Source: Bacteroidales bacterium (GTDB lineage Bacteria > Bacteroidota > Bacteroidia > Bacteroidales > Muribaculaceae). Taken from it: a DNA stretch of 32,747 nt. A program made the position numbers and the translations under genes. The DNA lies in the NCBI GenBank assembly GCA_020859755.1, contig JAJBVP010000025.1, forward strand, positions 1-32,747, in the 5' to 3' direction. The notes beneath the pieces are model-generated. The model ran no database searches. It had not been told where the DNA came from and saw only the letters and a list, made by a program, of their open reading frames with translations. Below are positions 13,605-23,163 of this stretch, one piece after another (positions within the stretch are counted from its first letter, which is position 1; each line of letters opens with the position of its first letter).

Positions 13605-14735
13605 TTATCGCATCATGGACGAGATCGCGCCTGTCGTTGACATCTTGGCCTGCTGTGCCACGCCCTCGCCGAAGTTACGGGTGGAGAAGGCTGTATCACC
13701 CTCCGGAATCATCCATGCCGCCAAGTCAGGCACGAGGTTCAGACACTTCAATGCCACGATACTTGCCGCCATCAGATAGCCTGCCGAAAAAAACGAGTTT
13801 TGCAGGTAGGCTGCCATTGTCGCCTCGTTCTGCGTGATGGCAGTCAGATTCTCCACCTGTATGCAAAGCACTATGTCAAAGAGCAATAGCACATAAAATC
13901 CGACGAAGTAAAGCATAGCTCCGTAGAAATGCACCGTCAGATAGCGTATCAGCCATTTCGCCCAGGCTCCTTCCCATTTCGGCAACAGGCTGAAAGCCCA
14001 CTGTATAGGGCCGAAAATCGTAAGCATTCCGAGCAGAATTTGCTGGCAGTAAATCGTTGCCCACCAGCCTATTCTAAAGACAATCAGCGCGATAACCATC
14101 ACGATTTTGTCTATGCAGACCACCGCGCCGGAGGTCAGAGAGGTGAACCAAAGTTTGCTGGCGTCCTTCTCCATGTTCGTCACTTCATCGACCCCGGTCT
14201 GCTCCATCGTCGATTCTATCAGAGCGGGATCCATCGTGCCGGCACGGGCGACATCGGCCTGAGCCTGAAGGCTTGTATAGAGCGTGTCGCGGACGAAGAT
14301 GAGCTGCTGCACTTCCTCGAACTTGTCCCCGATCTGGGCAGCTTCCGCCTGGTACAGGTCGTGTGTGTATGAGCCGATGGCATTGGGGATGTACGAAAGG
14401 AAATCGAGCACACACCAGCTGCTGCCGCTGTTGTGCATCCCCGTGTCCGCAGGAGGATACCACCATGTCATCACGATAGCCACCGCCAAAGGACGGAACA
14501 GCTTCATCACATCGAGTGGCTCGTTCTTCACCATCATCTTGTACGCCATGCCTGCCGCCATAATGATGGCGAAGAGTGCCGCCAGTGCCATGCACATCTG
14601 TAGTATCCACCAAAACGGCCCTTGTGAACCGGTAAAAGTAGCGTCGCACAAGAACTCGTTGGTCTGAAAAATCACATCATCCACCTCTTCTTCAAGCAGG
14701 TTGATACCAAAATCGCTAAGAATATTGTCTGCCAT
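13605..14735 (-). CDS. traJ: Conjugation protein TraJ (VirB6-like)
   Basis: The 376-residue product is an integral membrane protein with about five to seven spans. One lies near residues 43-70, a second near 80-95, two or three between about 205 and 255, and the last pair after 268. The loop with WWYPPADTGMHNS and the C-terminal DLAAWMIPEGDTAFSTRNF fit Bacteroidetes TraJ. It forms the inner-membrane pore part of the channel, as VirB6 does. It follows the second VirB5-position gene by 45 bases. Confidence 0.9.
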   Translation of the reverse strand: MADNILSDFGINLLEEEVDDVIFQTNEFLCDATFTGSQGPFWWILQMCMALAALFAIIMAAGMAYKMMVKNEPLDVMKLFRPLAVAIVMTWWYPPADTGMHNSGSSWCVLDFLSYIPNAIGSYTHDLYQAEAAQIGDKFEEVQQLIFVRDTLYTSLQAQADVARAGTMDPALIESTMEQTGVDEVTNMEKDASKLWFTSLTSGAVVCIDKIVMVIALIVFRIGWWATIYCQQILLGMLTIFGPIQWAFSLLPKWEGAWAKWLIRYLTVHFYGAMLYFVGFYVLLLFDIVLCIQVENLTAITQNEATMAAYLQNSFFSAGYLMAASIVALKCLNLVPDLAAWMIPEGDTAFSTRNFGEGVAQQAKMSTTGAISSMMR

Positions 14736-14780
14736 TGAATTTTGTTTATTAGTCGTTATTTATTTCTGAATCTGTCGCCC

Positions 14781-15512
14781 TTATGGCTGGTTGACACTGT
14801 TTCCTGTCGCGCTCCAGCACGCATCGCGCCACCGGGCAAGTGCCTCCGCCGCATACACGGCGTTTTTGTTTTCCCTTTCATAGCTTGATGCCAGCAGCGA
14901 GGCGGTCGTCTTGCTGTTGGCCAGATAGACGAGATAGCGCACCAGTTCCTCGTTCTTGCGCGACACGTCGGCATAGATGCTCAAATACTGCTTCTTGCGC
15001 TGCGAGTTGGGCATATACGCATCCTGTGTCGCTTTGATGGCCGACTTGAACACATTGTAGTATTCCTTCCACACCGTCTGCTGACCGGGGGAACCGCCGA
15101 GCTGCAGGATGCGGTCGATGTTTTTCTTGAAGTCCGCCATCTTGGAGTTGAGCTTGTCTCCCTCCGCCAGCCATGCCACATCCAGTGCGCCGCCTGTGCG
15201 GTCGGCCACGTTCAACGCCTCTATCTCGGCGCGTTTCGTCATGGCGGAGTCCAGCTTCTCAGCATCGTCCACCTGCCAGTATCCGGCGATTCCCGCCGTG
15301 GTGCGGAACGACAGCTTGTTCTTCGCCGAGGCGGTCTTCCGGTAACTGTTGTGCAGGAGGGTGTAATACAGGTCCGGCGTAAGGGAGCCTGAGCCGATTT
15401 CCGCTACGGTAAACTGGTTCTGCTTAGCGGAATCATGGTTGTAGGTCACGTTCTGTGCCGTGGCCGAAGCCACGCACATCCCTGTCATCAGATATAGCAT
15501 CAGTAGTCTCAT
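14781..15512 (-). CDS. Exported helical protein in VirB5 position (second copy)
   Basis: The 243-residue product has a signal peptide (LMLYLMTGMCVASATAQ) and is then mostly helical, with long polar amphipathic stretches (DAEKLDSAMTKRAEIEAL). It lies between another exported helical protein and TraJ, which is where TraI/VirB5-like proteins sit in CTnDOT-type operons. The overlap at its start (ATGA, 15509-15512) links it to the upstream gene. A role as a minor channel or pilus component is inferred from location and fold. I cannot confirm a family name. Confidence 0.7.
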   Translation of the reverse strand: MRLLMLYLMTGMCVASATAQNVTYNHDSAKQNQFTVAEIGSGSLTPDLYYTLLHNSYRKTASAKNKLSFRTTAGIAGYWQVDDAEKLDSAMTKRAEIEALNVADRTGGALDVAWLAEGDKLNSKMADFKKNIDRILQLGGSPGQQTVWKEYYNVFKSAIKATQDAYMPNSQRKKQYLSIYADVSRKNEELVRYLVYLANSKTTASLLASSYERENKNAVYAAEALARWRDACWSATGNSVNQP

Positions 15513-16249
15513 TTCCTGTTCCTGTATGGGTTAAGCCCGCTCTGCCGCCACCGCCCGAAGGCGTCCTCTATGATGAGCGACCGTGAACGGGGTGTGTAAA
15601 TACTTTCTTTCCAATAGCCTATCCGAACTTGAATGTATCTCCATGTGTCGAAATAGGCGGCATTGAGCAGTTTCTTGATGTTGTCAAGGCTCGTGTTGAT
15701 GCTCTCCAGCACAAGCATGAGGTCGGATGTCGAGCACGCGGCGGCTCCCGTGGCGTACAGCACAAGGTCGCTGACCGAGCGGTACAGCCCCTTGCCCTCG
15801 GCCGATATGCGGTCGATGCACCTCAGGCTTATCCGTATGATGACGGTGTCCTGCAGGGCGAGCCTGTTGCGTTTCAGCACCTTGGAGTTGTAGTCTTCGA
15901 GCAGTTTCTTGTAGTCGCCGATGCGGTCGCTCACCGTCTGATAGGTGGAATACACGTTCATGGAGGTGCGGAGCGACTGGTACAGCACGTCTATCACATC
16001 GAAAGCCCTGGTGTATTTGTCAAGGTCGAAGTTCAGCACCTTGTAGTCTTCCGCCGCCTTCGCGCTGTACTCGTGCAGCAGGTTGTTGCTCTGTTCCAGC
16101 GTGGCCCGGGCGAGAAGCAGGCTGCGCTGGTTCTTGTGGTCGGCGATATACGCTTCCACGGAGGCCACGTCGAAGCCCCATTGCGCCCTGACGACGGCCG
16201 GCATCGCCAGCATCATCAGCGTCATCAGTATGTGGATATGTCTTTTCAT
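15509..16249 (-). CDS. Exported helical protein in VirB5/TraI position (first copy)
   Basis: With the ATG at 16249 this gives a 246-residue product with a clear signal peptide (HILMTLMMLAMPAVVRAQ). The rest is coiled or helical, for example ARATLEQSNNLLHEYSAKAAEDY. A hydrophobic stretch around SVSDLVLYATGAAACS is not strong enough for a membrane span. It resembles TraI (DUF4141) of CTnDOT in size, signal and helical content, but I did not find a decisive motif. The start overlaps the stop of the 844-residue gene by four bases. Probable VirB5-like role, periplasmic. Confidence 0.65.
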   Translation of the reverse strand: MKRHIHILMTLMMLAMPAVVRAQWGFDVASVEAYIADHKNQRSLLLARATLEQSNNLLHEYSAKAAEDYKVLNFDLDKYTRAFDVIDVLYQSLRTSMNVYSTYQTVSDRIGDYKKLLEDYNSKVLKRNRLALQDTVIIRISLRCIDRISAEGKGLYRSVSDLVLYATGAAACSTSDLMLVLESINTSLDNIKKLLNAAYFDTWRYIQVRIGYWKESIYTPRSRSLIIEDAFGRWRQSGLNPYRNRK

Positions 16250-18780
16250 TCGGTCGGTTCCTCCATATATCTGTAATTGCGGCTTCCGGCACCGTTCATC
16301 CAACGGGCAAAGCTCTCGTCAAGAATCGTGCGCCTGCGTCCCTGCTCGTCGTTGATGTAGGGGGCGGCATTTTTCAGCACGTCGATGATGGACAGCTTGT
16401 AGTGCATCATCTTCTCAAGGCACACGAGGTCGGCATAGATGCGTGTCAGGCGGCTGTCCACCTCACGCGCTATCTCCAGTCTGTCCGAAGACCACAGCAG
16501 GTGGTAGGTGTCGCCGCTGTTGTCCTGCTCCATCGGCTCGTTCCTGATATATTCGGTGCTGACGGTACAGGAGGGATAGTCCCTCGCTATCTCCGAGATG
16601 CGGGCGTTCACTGTGGCGGCGTTCTCCCTGTCGCTCTTGTCCGGGTCGAGCTGCAGCACGTCCACTACCTGCGTGTCGCTGTAATCCGCCGTCAGCGTCC
16701 ATTCTATCTGCATGATGGCCCTGTGTATCTTGATGCCGAGGAAATATTTCGGCTTGCGGGCGATGCTCAGCGTGGCCTTGAACGTAATCACGGCGTCCAT
16801 GCTCCCGGAGGTGGCGGTGCGCACATAGGTGTAGCCCTCCCAGTGTCCCTCTCCCTGCCAGGTGAGGTCGAAGGCGGTCTTGCAGTCGTTCATGATGGCG
16901 GGGATGCGGTAGTAGTCATCGGTGGGCACGTCCTCGCCACCGGCGGCTTCCTCACGCGCAGCCCGCAGGTCAATGAGTTTCTGTCTGAAGCCCTCCTGCT
17001 GGCGTGTCAGTTCCTCTATCCGGCTCTTGTTGGCGTTGTACTGCTGGCGCAGTACCGCCGCTTCCTCCACGGTGGCATTGGCTATCCGGCTTATCAGCGA
17101 CCGGTTCTCGGCATTCAAGATGTCTATCTGTGCCTGAAGCTCCGCAATGCGGTTGTTGTATTCCGTTTCCAGACGGTCAAACTCCGACAGGTCGAGGCTG
17201 TTGTCCGTCAGCGTGGTCTGCATGGCGCACTCCTTGGAGTGGCCGTTGAGCGAACCGCCGCAGCTACGGCACTTGTACTGCGTGTTTCCCTGCGATATGG
17301 TGAACCCGTCATGGCAGGTCACGGAGATAATCACGCTCTCCGTGCCTTTCATCTTGGCTTCGTCGGTCGCCTGGTAATAGTTCTTGGCATCCGAACCGAT
17401 GTAATAGACATATCCTTCCTCGTTGTCGTTGAACTCCGACAGCCGGGCCTGCATCTGCCGTTGGAAGGTGCCCAGATCCATCGAATAGGAATCGAACACA
17501 TCCTCATATATCTCTTCCGTCCGGTTCCAGCTCTTGGTGACACGGATGGAATAGGCGTAGGACTTGGCGTACTGCCTGTTCTTCTTTGACAGTATGTATG
17601 CGTAGCGGGAATAGGAGATGGAATAATGGAAGCCGTCGCCCGATGCGTTCATCTGCCTGACCTTATTTCTCGACCATCCGGCGTAGCTCTCCGAGTTGGA
17701 GAGTATCTGCTCCGTCTGTGCCGACGAGGGGTAGAAGTCCGCGTCGGTGGTATTGACGCGTGTCCACGCGCCGCCGTAAAGGATGCTGTTGTCATCCGTG
17801 GGAGGCATGTAGTCACAAAGTGTCTCGCTGCCGCTGTCACGGCGGTAGATATACCAACGCTGGATGTAATACTGTCCCATCGTCTCACGGAGATAGTTGG
17901 TCATCCACGAGGTCATGTTGTAGCTGTCTATACTGAACAGCCGGGCCACGTTTTCCGGGCCGCCGACCATCGAGAGCAGGGTGCCGCCGAGGTCATGCTC
18001 AAGTGCCTTGTAGAATCCGTAGCTGCTCTCCGCAGCGTTCACGATGGCGGTGACGTTCCCCTTGGCGATGTCATTGAACGAACTGCCGCCGAGCAGTGCC
18101 TCCATCATGTTCTCGGCTCCCGCACCGGCTATGCTGACTCCCATGTCGTACAGGGTGTTTACATCGGATTTGAGATTTTCCTTGTTGAAATGGTTGGGAA
18201 TACTGCCGAGGTCGTCGAAGAACCTGCGCCAGTCCACGCTGCCGCCGTCGGCAAGGTCGAACAGGGGCTGGAACTGAGGGGCGAGCTGCAGGAACACCAC
18301 GTCACGGAAAGACAGCGAGCTGTTGGTAACGATGGACTCGAACTGCATGCAGAGCGTCTCCACCTCATGGCAGACCTTGAACAGGTAGCTGCCCCAGTAG
18401 AGCGCGGTCTGGGGCGAACGGAGCATCATGCCCGCGACAGTCCATATCTTCGGCATGATCTTCGCGCTCACCAGTGAATAGATGCGGCGGTAGTAATAGT
18501 TTTCCGTGGCACTGCTCCAGATGCCGAGGTCGGTCAACGCCTTGCGGTCAAGATACTTGGACATGAAGATGCCGGCCGTGGCGACTTCCGCCGCGCTGTA
18601 ACGGTCGAGTATCTTCCTGACCTGTTCGCTGTAATACATTTCCGTGGCCGTCTCCGTGCCGAAAGCGGCGGTCATGGCGGCCACCGTTTTCTTGTCGTAG
18701 TTGACGGAATACCACACCGAGGCCGCAGCGTCGGACGCTACGGTCAGCAGTACGGTCAATATGATCAGGAGGCGGTTCAT
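16246..18780 (-). CDS. Large exported conjugation-operon protein, unknown function
   Basis: The 844-residue product has a signal peptide (LLIILTVLLTVASDAAA). A helical N-terminal half is rich in aromatic and polar residues. A cysteine cluster near residue 507 (CRSCGGSLNGHSKEC) looks like a small zinc-ribbon-type or disulfide site. A predicted coiled coil covers about residues 530-610 (EYNNRIAELQAQIDILNAENR). The C-terminal third is probably beta-rich. It lies after the small winged-helix gene and before the VirB5-position genes. No CTnDOT tra gene I know is this long in this slot. It may be a periplasmic scaffold or contact protein. Whether it is needed for transfer cannot be told from sequence. 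Confidence 0.75.
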   Translation of the reverse strand: MNRLLIILTVLLTVASDAAASVWYSVNYDKKTVAAMTAAFGTETATEMYYSEQVRKILDRYSAAEVATAGIFMSKYLDRKALTDLGIWSSATENYYYRRIYSLVSAKIMPKIWTVAGMMLRSPQTALYWGSYLFKVCHEVETLCMQFESIVTNSSLSFRDVVFLQLAPQFQPLFDLADGGSVDWRRFFDDLGSIPNHFNKENLKSDVNTLYDMGVSIAGAGAENMMEALLGGSSFNDIAKGNVTAIVNAAESSYGFYKALEHDLGGTLLSMVGGPENVARLFSIDSYNMTSWMTNYLRETMGQYYIQRWYIYRRDSGSETLCDYMPPTDDNSILYGGAWTRVNTTDADFYPSSAQTEQILSNSESYAGWSRNKVRQMNASGDGFHYSISYSRYAYILSKKNRQYAKSYAYSIRVTKSWNRTEEIYEDVFDSYSMDLGTFQRQMQARLSEFNDNEEGYVYYIGSDAKNYYQATDEAKMKGTESVIISVTCHDGFTISQGNTQYKCRSCGGSLNGHSKECAMQTTLTDNSLDLSEFDRLETEYNNRIAELQAQIDILNAENRSLISRIANATVEEAAVLRQQYNANKSRIEELTRQQEGFRQKLIDLRAAREEAAGGEDVPTDDYYRIPAIMNDCKTAFDLTWQGEGHWEGYTYVRTATSGSMDAVITFKATLSIARKPKYFLGIKIHRAIMQIEWTLTADYSDTQVVDVLQLDPDKSDRENAATVNARISEIARDYPSCTVSTEYIRNEPMEQDNSGDTYHLLWSSDRLEIAREVDSRLTRIYADLVCLEKMMHYKLSIIDVLKNAAPYINDEQGRRRTILDESFARWMNGAGSRNYRYMEEPTE

Positions 18781-18801
18781 GCTTGCAGTCAGTTTGTCGT
18801 T

Positions 18802-19104
18802 TTATTTCCCTTTCTTCACCGTCCCTGTCTTGAGGAAGCGGTATTTGCCGGAAGTGCAGCCGTCGTTGGCGGGTGTGTACTCCACATATCCGCGTGACTG
18901 CAGTTCTTCACTGGCGGCTTTCATCGCCGTGACGCTGTAACCGCTGACAAGACTGAGCAATGCGGCCGGATTGATGCTGATGGTCTCCTGGCGGTCACGC
19001 CTGTAGCGGTAAAGCAGGTAATAGAACAGCACGGTGGCTTCCTTGCTGAAATTGTTGTTGTCGCAGTCGCGCCAAAATTCCTCTATCAGTTTGTTCTCGT
19101 TCAT
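18802..19104 (-). CDS. Small winged-helix-like protein
   Basis: This 100-residue protein has no signal or membrane segment. Residues about 20-95 read as a winged-helix domain: helices around ATVLFYYLLYRYR and AALLSLVSGYSVTAMKAASEELQSRG, then a wing YVEYTPANDGCTSGKYRFL. This pattern is close to the N-terminal part of phage and plasmid replication organisers (DnaD-like), and to some small regulators. It is the only clearly cytoplasmic, DNA-binding-like protein among the channel genes here. It may regulate the operon or act in plasmid replication. It is separated from its neighbours by 21 bases on each side. Confidence 0.6.
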   Translation of the reverse strand: MNENKLIEEFWRDCDNNNFSKEATVLFYYLLYRYRRDRQETISINPAALLSLVSGYSVTAMKAASEELQSRGYVEYTPANDGCTSGKYRFLKTGTVKKGK

Positions 19105-19125
19105 AATGGGCTTTTGTTTATGGTT

Positions 19126-21687
19126 TTACTTTGTATCGTTCCTTGCGGGCAGGTTCAGCACATGGCCGGCTTTCTGCACCCGTCGGGCAAATTCCAGCGG
19201 GGCACCGATGCCGGAGTTGTCCCAGTCCCTGCAATACCTCTCGATAGCCTCCTGATGGCTGCACCCCAGTTCCGCCTTGTATAGCTTGAGTGCGTCCTTT
19301 TCCGCACGCTCCGTGGTATAGGTCATGTAGCACTCGTGCGATTCCTCCACACCGTACACGCTGCTCGTCGAGCCTCTGCGGATGAACACCTCACGGAAGA
19401 AGGAGCGGCCGTCCTTGTTGTCAAGCCGGTTGATGGTGAATATCTTCTTGCAGTCCACATCGGTAAGTCCGAGGATGGCCTTGATGTTGTCGAAGCGTTC
19501 ACGGAACTTGCTCTGGTCGAGCAGCATCACCACGTCGGAATTGTTGATGATGGCCTCCTTCACAATCTCGCTGCCGATGATGTCCTGTATCTCCTGCGTC
19601 ACGACGCCGACCGATGCCCAAAACTTACGGGCCGTTTTGTATAAATACTTGATATACTCGGCCATGAGCGGGGTGGCGATGGCTTTCCATGCCTCCTCGA
19701 TGACAAGGACTTTACGGTTCTTTTTCAGACGCATCTTCTGCAGGAACACATCCATGATAATCAGCGTGACTATCGGGAACAGCGTGGCGTCATCCTTGAT
19801 TGCGTCAATCTCGAACACAATAAAAGTTTCGTCAAACAGCGTGCTGTCCATATTCTCGTTCAGCGTGGTCTCGTGGCTGCCTCCCTTGTAAAAGTCACGC
19901 AGCTGGTAATTGAGGTCGGCCGTGTTGATGCCTTTCATCTCGTTCTCACTGATAATCTCCGGTATGCGGGCCACGGCGAAGTCGAAGAACGAGTTGAACG
20001 ACAACGGCGCATCTATTTTACCCGTAAAGTAGCTGCGGTAGTATTCCTCGATGGTCTGGCCGATAAGCCTGTCCTCGGTCTTCGTCACGACACCCTCCGA
20101 GCCTTTCCAAATCTGCAGGATAAGATTTTTCAGGAAATTGATTTTCTCGATGTTTATCTCTTCCTTGGTAATCTTAAACGGGTTCATGGTGATGGGCTTC
20201 TCCTCGGTGTAGGAGATATACTTGCCGCCGAGGTACTCGCAAAGTCCCTCGTAGGAGTTACCGGTATCGACCATTACCACGTCCGTTCCCTGCTCGTGCA
20301 ACTGGCGCACCACGCTGTTCATGTGGAAGCTCTTGCCGCTGCCCGAAGGCCCCAGGCAGAAGAAATTGCTGTTGTCGGTCATCTTGACCTTTCCCTCCTT
20401 GCCGGTGATGTCGATGGCTACCGGCATCCCTTTACGGTCGGTGTAGTATATCTTCAGCGGGGTGTCCTCGCTGTGTTGCACGTGCTCCTTGTACATCAGG
20501 CAGGCGGCGGCATCCGACAGGGTAAGGAAACGATCATATTCGGGATTCATGCCGTAGCAGTTTCCCGGAAACGAGTTCACGAACAGTTCAAGCTGGTTGT
20601 AGGCACGCTTGGAGATGTGGATGCCCATGCGCCCGAACATATTTTCAAGGTGGTTCACGGGCTTCTGCATATCCACGTTGCGGGGGCAGCACACGACGAG
20701 GTTGAAGTGCGTATAGACAAGCTGCTTCCCCTCGCGTGCCACCACTTCCTGCACCTGCCTGATGTCCTCCACGGCAATCTGGTTGCTCGGATTGGGGATA
20801 GAGGCATGGCGGTTCTTCTTTTTCTCAAGGGACGAAAGCTCCCGTTTCTGGTTGGGGATGAAAATCATCTGGTTGTAGATGACGGTCTCCGCCTCCGGGA
20901 TGCTGTCGATGGCTGACATGAGGTCAAGGGGCATTCCTGTGTTATTCACCTCCACGTTGGCGAAAGGACGGACAAGGGACGGCAGTCCCGCACAGTCCAC
21001 ATCGACAAGCGAGAACACGCGGCACTTGCGGTCGCCCATGCCGATGCTCTCGTCATCCACCTTAAAGTTGTTCATGGTGACGACCGGACTGTCGAAGTCC
21101 ATCGCAAAATAGCGGTCAACATAGTTGTCGCATTCCCCGGCAGTCAGGAAGCGCACCTTCAGGCCGCCGTCGCGCAGTTGATCCTTCACCTTGCGGATCT
21201 TCACGAGAAAGTCCTTCCATTTCTTCATGTCGAAGGAATACAGCTTCCCTTTCTTCGATTCCTGCGTGATGACAAGATAAGTGCGCGTGTCGGTATAGGG
21301 ACGGCCTTCAAAGTAGGCGAAATAGGAACGTGACAGGAACTCCTTGTCCTTCGCGTCCGCCTGCGAGAAACGCCTGCGGGAGAACACGTCCTGCTTGTGT
21401 ATGGCATATCCTTCGCCGAGGGTCTGCGCCACAGCCGTCAGCAGGTGGCAGAAATCGTAGTAGCGGTCGGCGTCGGCGGAATACTTCTGCACGGGATTCT
21501 CCATCTCAAGCACGGCGGAATACTCGCCGGTCTTGGTGTATATGACACCGATGCCGTCGTTGTCCTCCACAGAGAAATAGATGTCACGGAAGACGCGCTT
21601 GCGTTTGCCTCCCGTGCCGAATACGGCCACCGAGATCGCCATCCCTGTCAGGGTAGCCGCGAAAAACAGTATCACATACCAGGTCAT
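19126..21687 (-). CDS. traG: Conjugation ATPase TraG (VirB4-like)
   Basis: With the ATG at 21687 (MTWYVILFFAATLTGM) the product is 853 residues. The N-terminal TM segment is followed by the long VirB4 N-domain. The P-loop GPSGSGKS lies near residue 449, and the Walker B segment KVLVIEEAWKAIA near 666. TraG/VirB4 proteins power assembly and substrate transfer at the inner membrane. In this element the usual TraF-TraG pair is split by the lipoprotein gene 21693-23159, whose stop lies 5 bases before this start. Family is sure. Confidence 0.95.
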   Translation of the reverse strand: MTWYVILFFAATLTGMAISVAVFGTGGKRKRVFRDIYFSVEDNDGIGVIYTKTGEYSAVLEMENPVQKYSADADRYYDFCHLLTAVAQTLGEGYAIHKQDVFSRRRFSQADAKDKEFLSRSYFAYFEGRPYTDTRTYLVITQESKKGKLYSFDMKKWKDFLVKIRKVKDQLRDGGLKVRFLTAGECDNYVDRYFAMDFDSPVVTMNNFKVDDESIGMGDRKCRVFSLVDVDCAGLPSLVRPFANVEVNNTGMPLDLMSAIDSIPEAETVIYNQMIFIPNQKRELSSLEKKKNRHASIPNPSNQIAVEDIRQVQEVVAREGKQLVYTHFNLVVCCPRNVDMQKPVNHLENMFGRMGIHISKRAYNQLELFVNSFPGNCYGMNPEYDRFLTLSDAAACLMYKEHVQHSEDTPLKIYYTDRKGMPVAIDITGKEGKVKMTDNSNFFCLGPSGSGKSFHMNSVVRQLHEQGTDVVMVDTGNSYEGLCEYLGGKYISYTEEKPITMNPFKITKEEINIEKINFLKNLILQIWKGSEGVVTKTEDRLIGQTIEEYYRSYFTGKIDAPLSFNSFFDFAVARIPEIISENEMKGINTADLNYQLRDFYKGGSHETTLNENMDSTLFDETFIVFEIDAIKDDATLFPIVTLIIMDVFLQKMRLKKNRKVLVIEEAWKAIATPLMAEYIKYLYKTARKFWASVGVVTQEIQDIIGSEIVKEAIINNSDVVMLLDQSKFRERFDNIKAILGLTDVDCKKIFTINRLDNKDGRSFFREVFIRRGSTSSVYGVEESHECYMTYTTERAEKDALKLYKAELGCSHQEAIERYCRDWDNSGIGAPLEFARRVQKAGHVLNLPARNDTK

Positions 21688-21692
21688 GACGG

Positions 21693-23159
21693 TCAGAATA
21701 GATAAAAGAGTCTTGTTTTCATGTCGCTGTGCTCCTTGGAATTGTAGGCGGTGATGAACCATCTGCTCATGTCGATGGAGTAGAAGGTGTCCGCGCCCGA
21801 TTCGCAGGAGGTGGCATAGGTGCCTTCCGGTATCTTGAAGAATGAGGGCAGGCTGTCCTTGTGCTTTTCAAGATGGTGGGCAAGCCGGGCCATTTCCGCC
21901 AATGACGGAATGTAGGCAGACGGCAGCACCCGTTTGTCCTGAAAGTTCTTCAGGTCGTGTCCGGTCGCGTTGCGGAGTATGGCCTGCGTGAGTGCCGCCC
22001 CGTCATCGAATCCCAATGCGCAACTGCCCGGATATCTGATGCGGGGACTGAACACGATGTGGTCCTCTTCCTCCTGCGGCTGACCGAAATATCCCTCACG
22101 GAGCTTGCCGTCCGCCGTCTCGAACACATGGCCGGTACGGAAAGACCGCTTCCCGAACCAGTTGCACGTGCTGTTGTCATCCAGAGCGACGGCCTTTCCG
22201 TGACGCCCGTCCGTCTTTATGACCCATGCGAGACTGTTTTCGTCGAGCTTGGGCGAGATGGTGCCGTCCTTCTGCAGGAAATATCCGGTCTTGACCGAAT
22301 CGGTGGCTGCGACAGGCGGTTTCTCGAAAGGATGACGGGTATCGACCCAACTGCTGCCCAACGACAGCCGGCCGTCACTGACATGGAGGCGCAACTCGGT
22401 GATGCTTCCTCTCCGCAGCGGCGGCAGCGTGGTGGAGACGGAAAGTTTCTTCCCGTTGACCTTGAGGATGATGTGTATCTCCCTGGAATCCTCCGTAGGA
22501 ATGAGGTTGAAATCGTGCGGGATGCCGTTGTTCAGCAGACAGTCCGAAAGCACCGAGCACACCCGGTCGGTATCGGAGCGTCTGCCGTCCAGCATCCCCT
22601 TGAGCGGAATCAGGAAGCCTGCGGTTGCCACACAGTCCCCCTGTATCTCCAGAATCTGCATAATGTCGCTGATATTGTCGCTTTTCAGTATCAGACGCAG
22701 CAGGGCGGTAAGTTCTTCTAATTTCATTGTAATCTTTGTTTTGTCGTTTGTCTGTGTCACGGATTGTATCTGTCCGGCAAGTTTCTCGCCGAGCGGATGG
22801 CTCACCGCGACGGTGTCGGCCGGATGCAGTGACGGAAGGAACGGATAGCAGACAAGGGGCGAAGCCGTGCTGTCCGCCATGACAGGGACCGAGGGCTTGA
22901 ACACGTTGCCGTCGAAACGGAATTCCACGGCCTTGCCGCCCTCCATGCCGTCAAGCCATACGGCAATCGAGCCGATTGCCTCCAGCTCGGCCTTTGTCCG
23001 TCCCGACACCTCTATCTCAAGAGGCTTGGACATCTTCGACCAGCCGTCCTTCACCTTTTCCGCCGTATGATGCGCTGACAGGGCATCCCCGTTGCGGGTG
23101 TTCCCGGAACAGCCTGCAAACAGCAGGGCAAGCAACATTATCAATCCGAAATTTCTCAT
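21693..23159 (-). CDS. Large lipoprotein with FISUMP-like C-terminus in the tra operon
   Basis: This 488-residue protein starts with a lipoprotein signal (LLALLFAGCSG, Cys17). The first half has fimbrillin-like beta-strand patterns (LEIEVSGRTKAELEAIG, FRFDGNVFKPSVPV). The C-terminal part shows YPGSCALGFDDG, SAYIPSLAEMARL and the ending FYSIDMSRWFIT, as in FISUMP/DUF1566-type domains. The SAYIPSLAEM motif also appears in the 8425-9213 lipoprotein. It sits between TraF and TraG, a slot that is normally empty in CTnDOT. A surface adhesin helping mating contact is a reasonable inference. Confidence 0.75.
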   Translation of the reverse strand: MRNFGLIMLLALLFAGCSGNTRNGDALSAHHTAEKVKDGWSKMSKPLEIEVSGRTKAELEAIGSIAVWLDGMEGGKAVEFRFDGNVFKPSVPVMADSTASPLVCYPFLPSLHPADTVAVSHPLGEKLAGQIQSVTQTNDKTKITMKLEELTALLRLILKSDNISDIMQILEIQGDCVATAGFLIPLKGMLDGRRSDTDRVCSVLSDCLLNNGIPHDFNLIPTEDSREIHIILKVNGKKLSVSTTLPPLRRGSITELRLHVSDGRLSLGSSWVDTRHPFEKPPVAATDSVKTGYFLQKDGTISPKLDENSLAWVIKTDGRHGKAVALDDNSTCNWFGKRSFRTGHVFETADGKLREGYFGQPQEEEDHIVFSPRIRYPGSCALGFDDGAALTQAILRNATGHDLKNFQDKRVLPSAYIPSLAEMARLAHHLEKHKDSLPSFFKIPEGTYATSCESGADTFYSIDMSRWFITAYNSKEHSDMKTRLFYLF

Positions 23160-23163
23160 GCTT

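Noticed and set aside
16402-17589. Long plus-strand frame (395 residues) opposite the 844-residue protein
   Set aside because: It is antisense to a gene with signal peptide and ordered motifs. It has no recognisable domain and starts inside the gene.
19873-20916. Long plus-strand frame (347 residues) opposite TraG
   Set aside because: It is antisense to a well-supported VirB4 ATPase. The composition is typical of a shadow frame.
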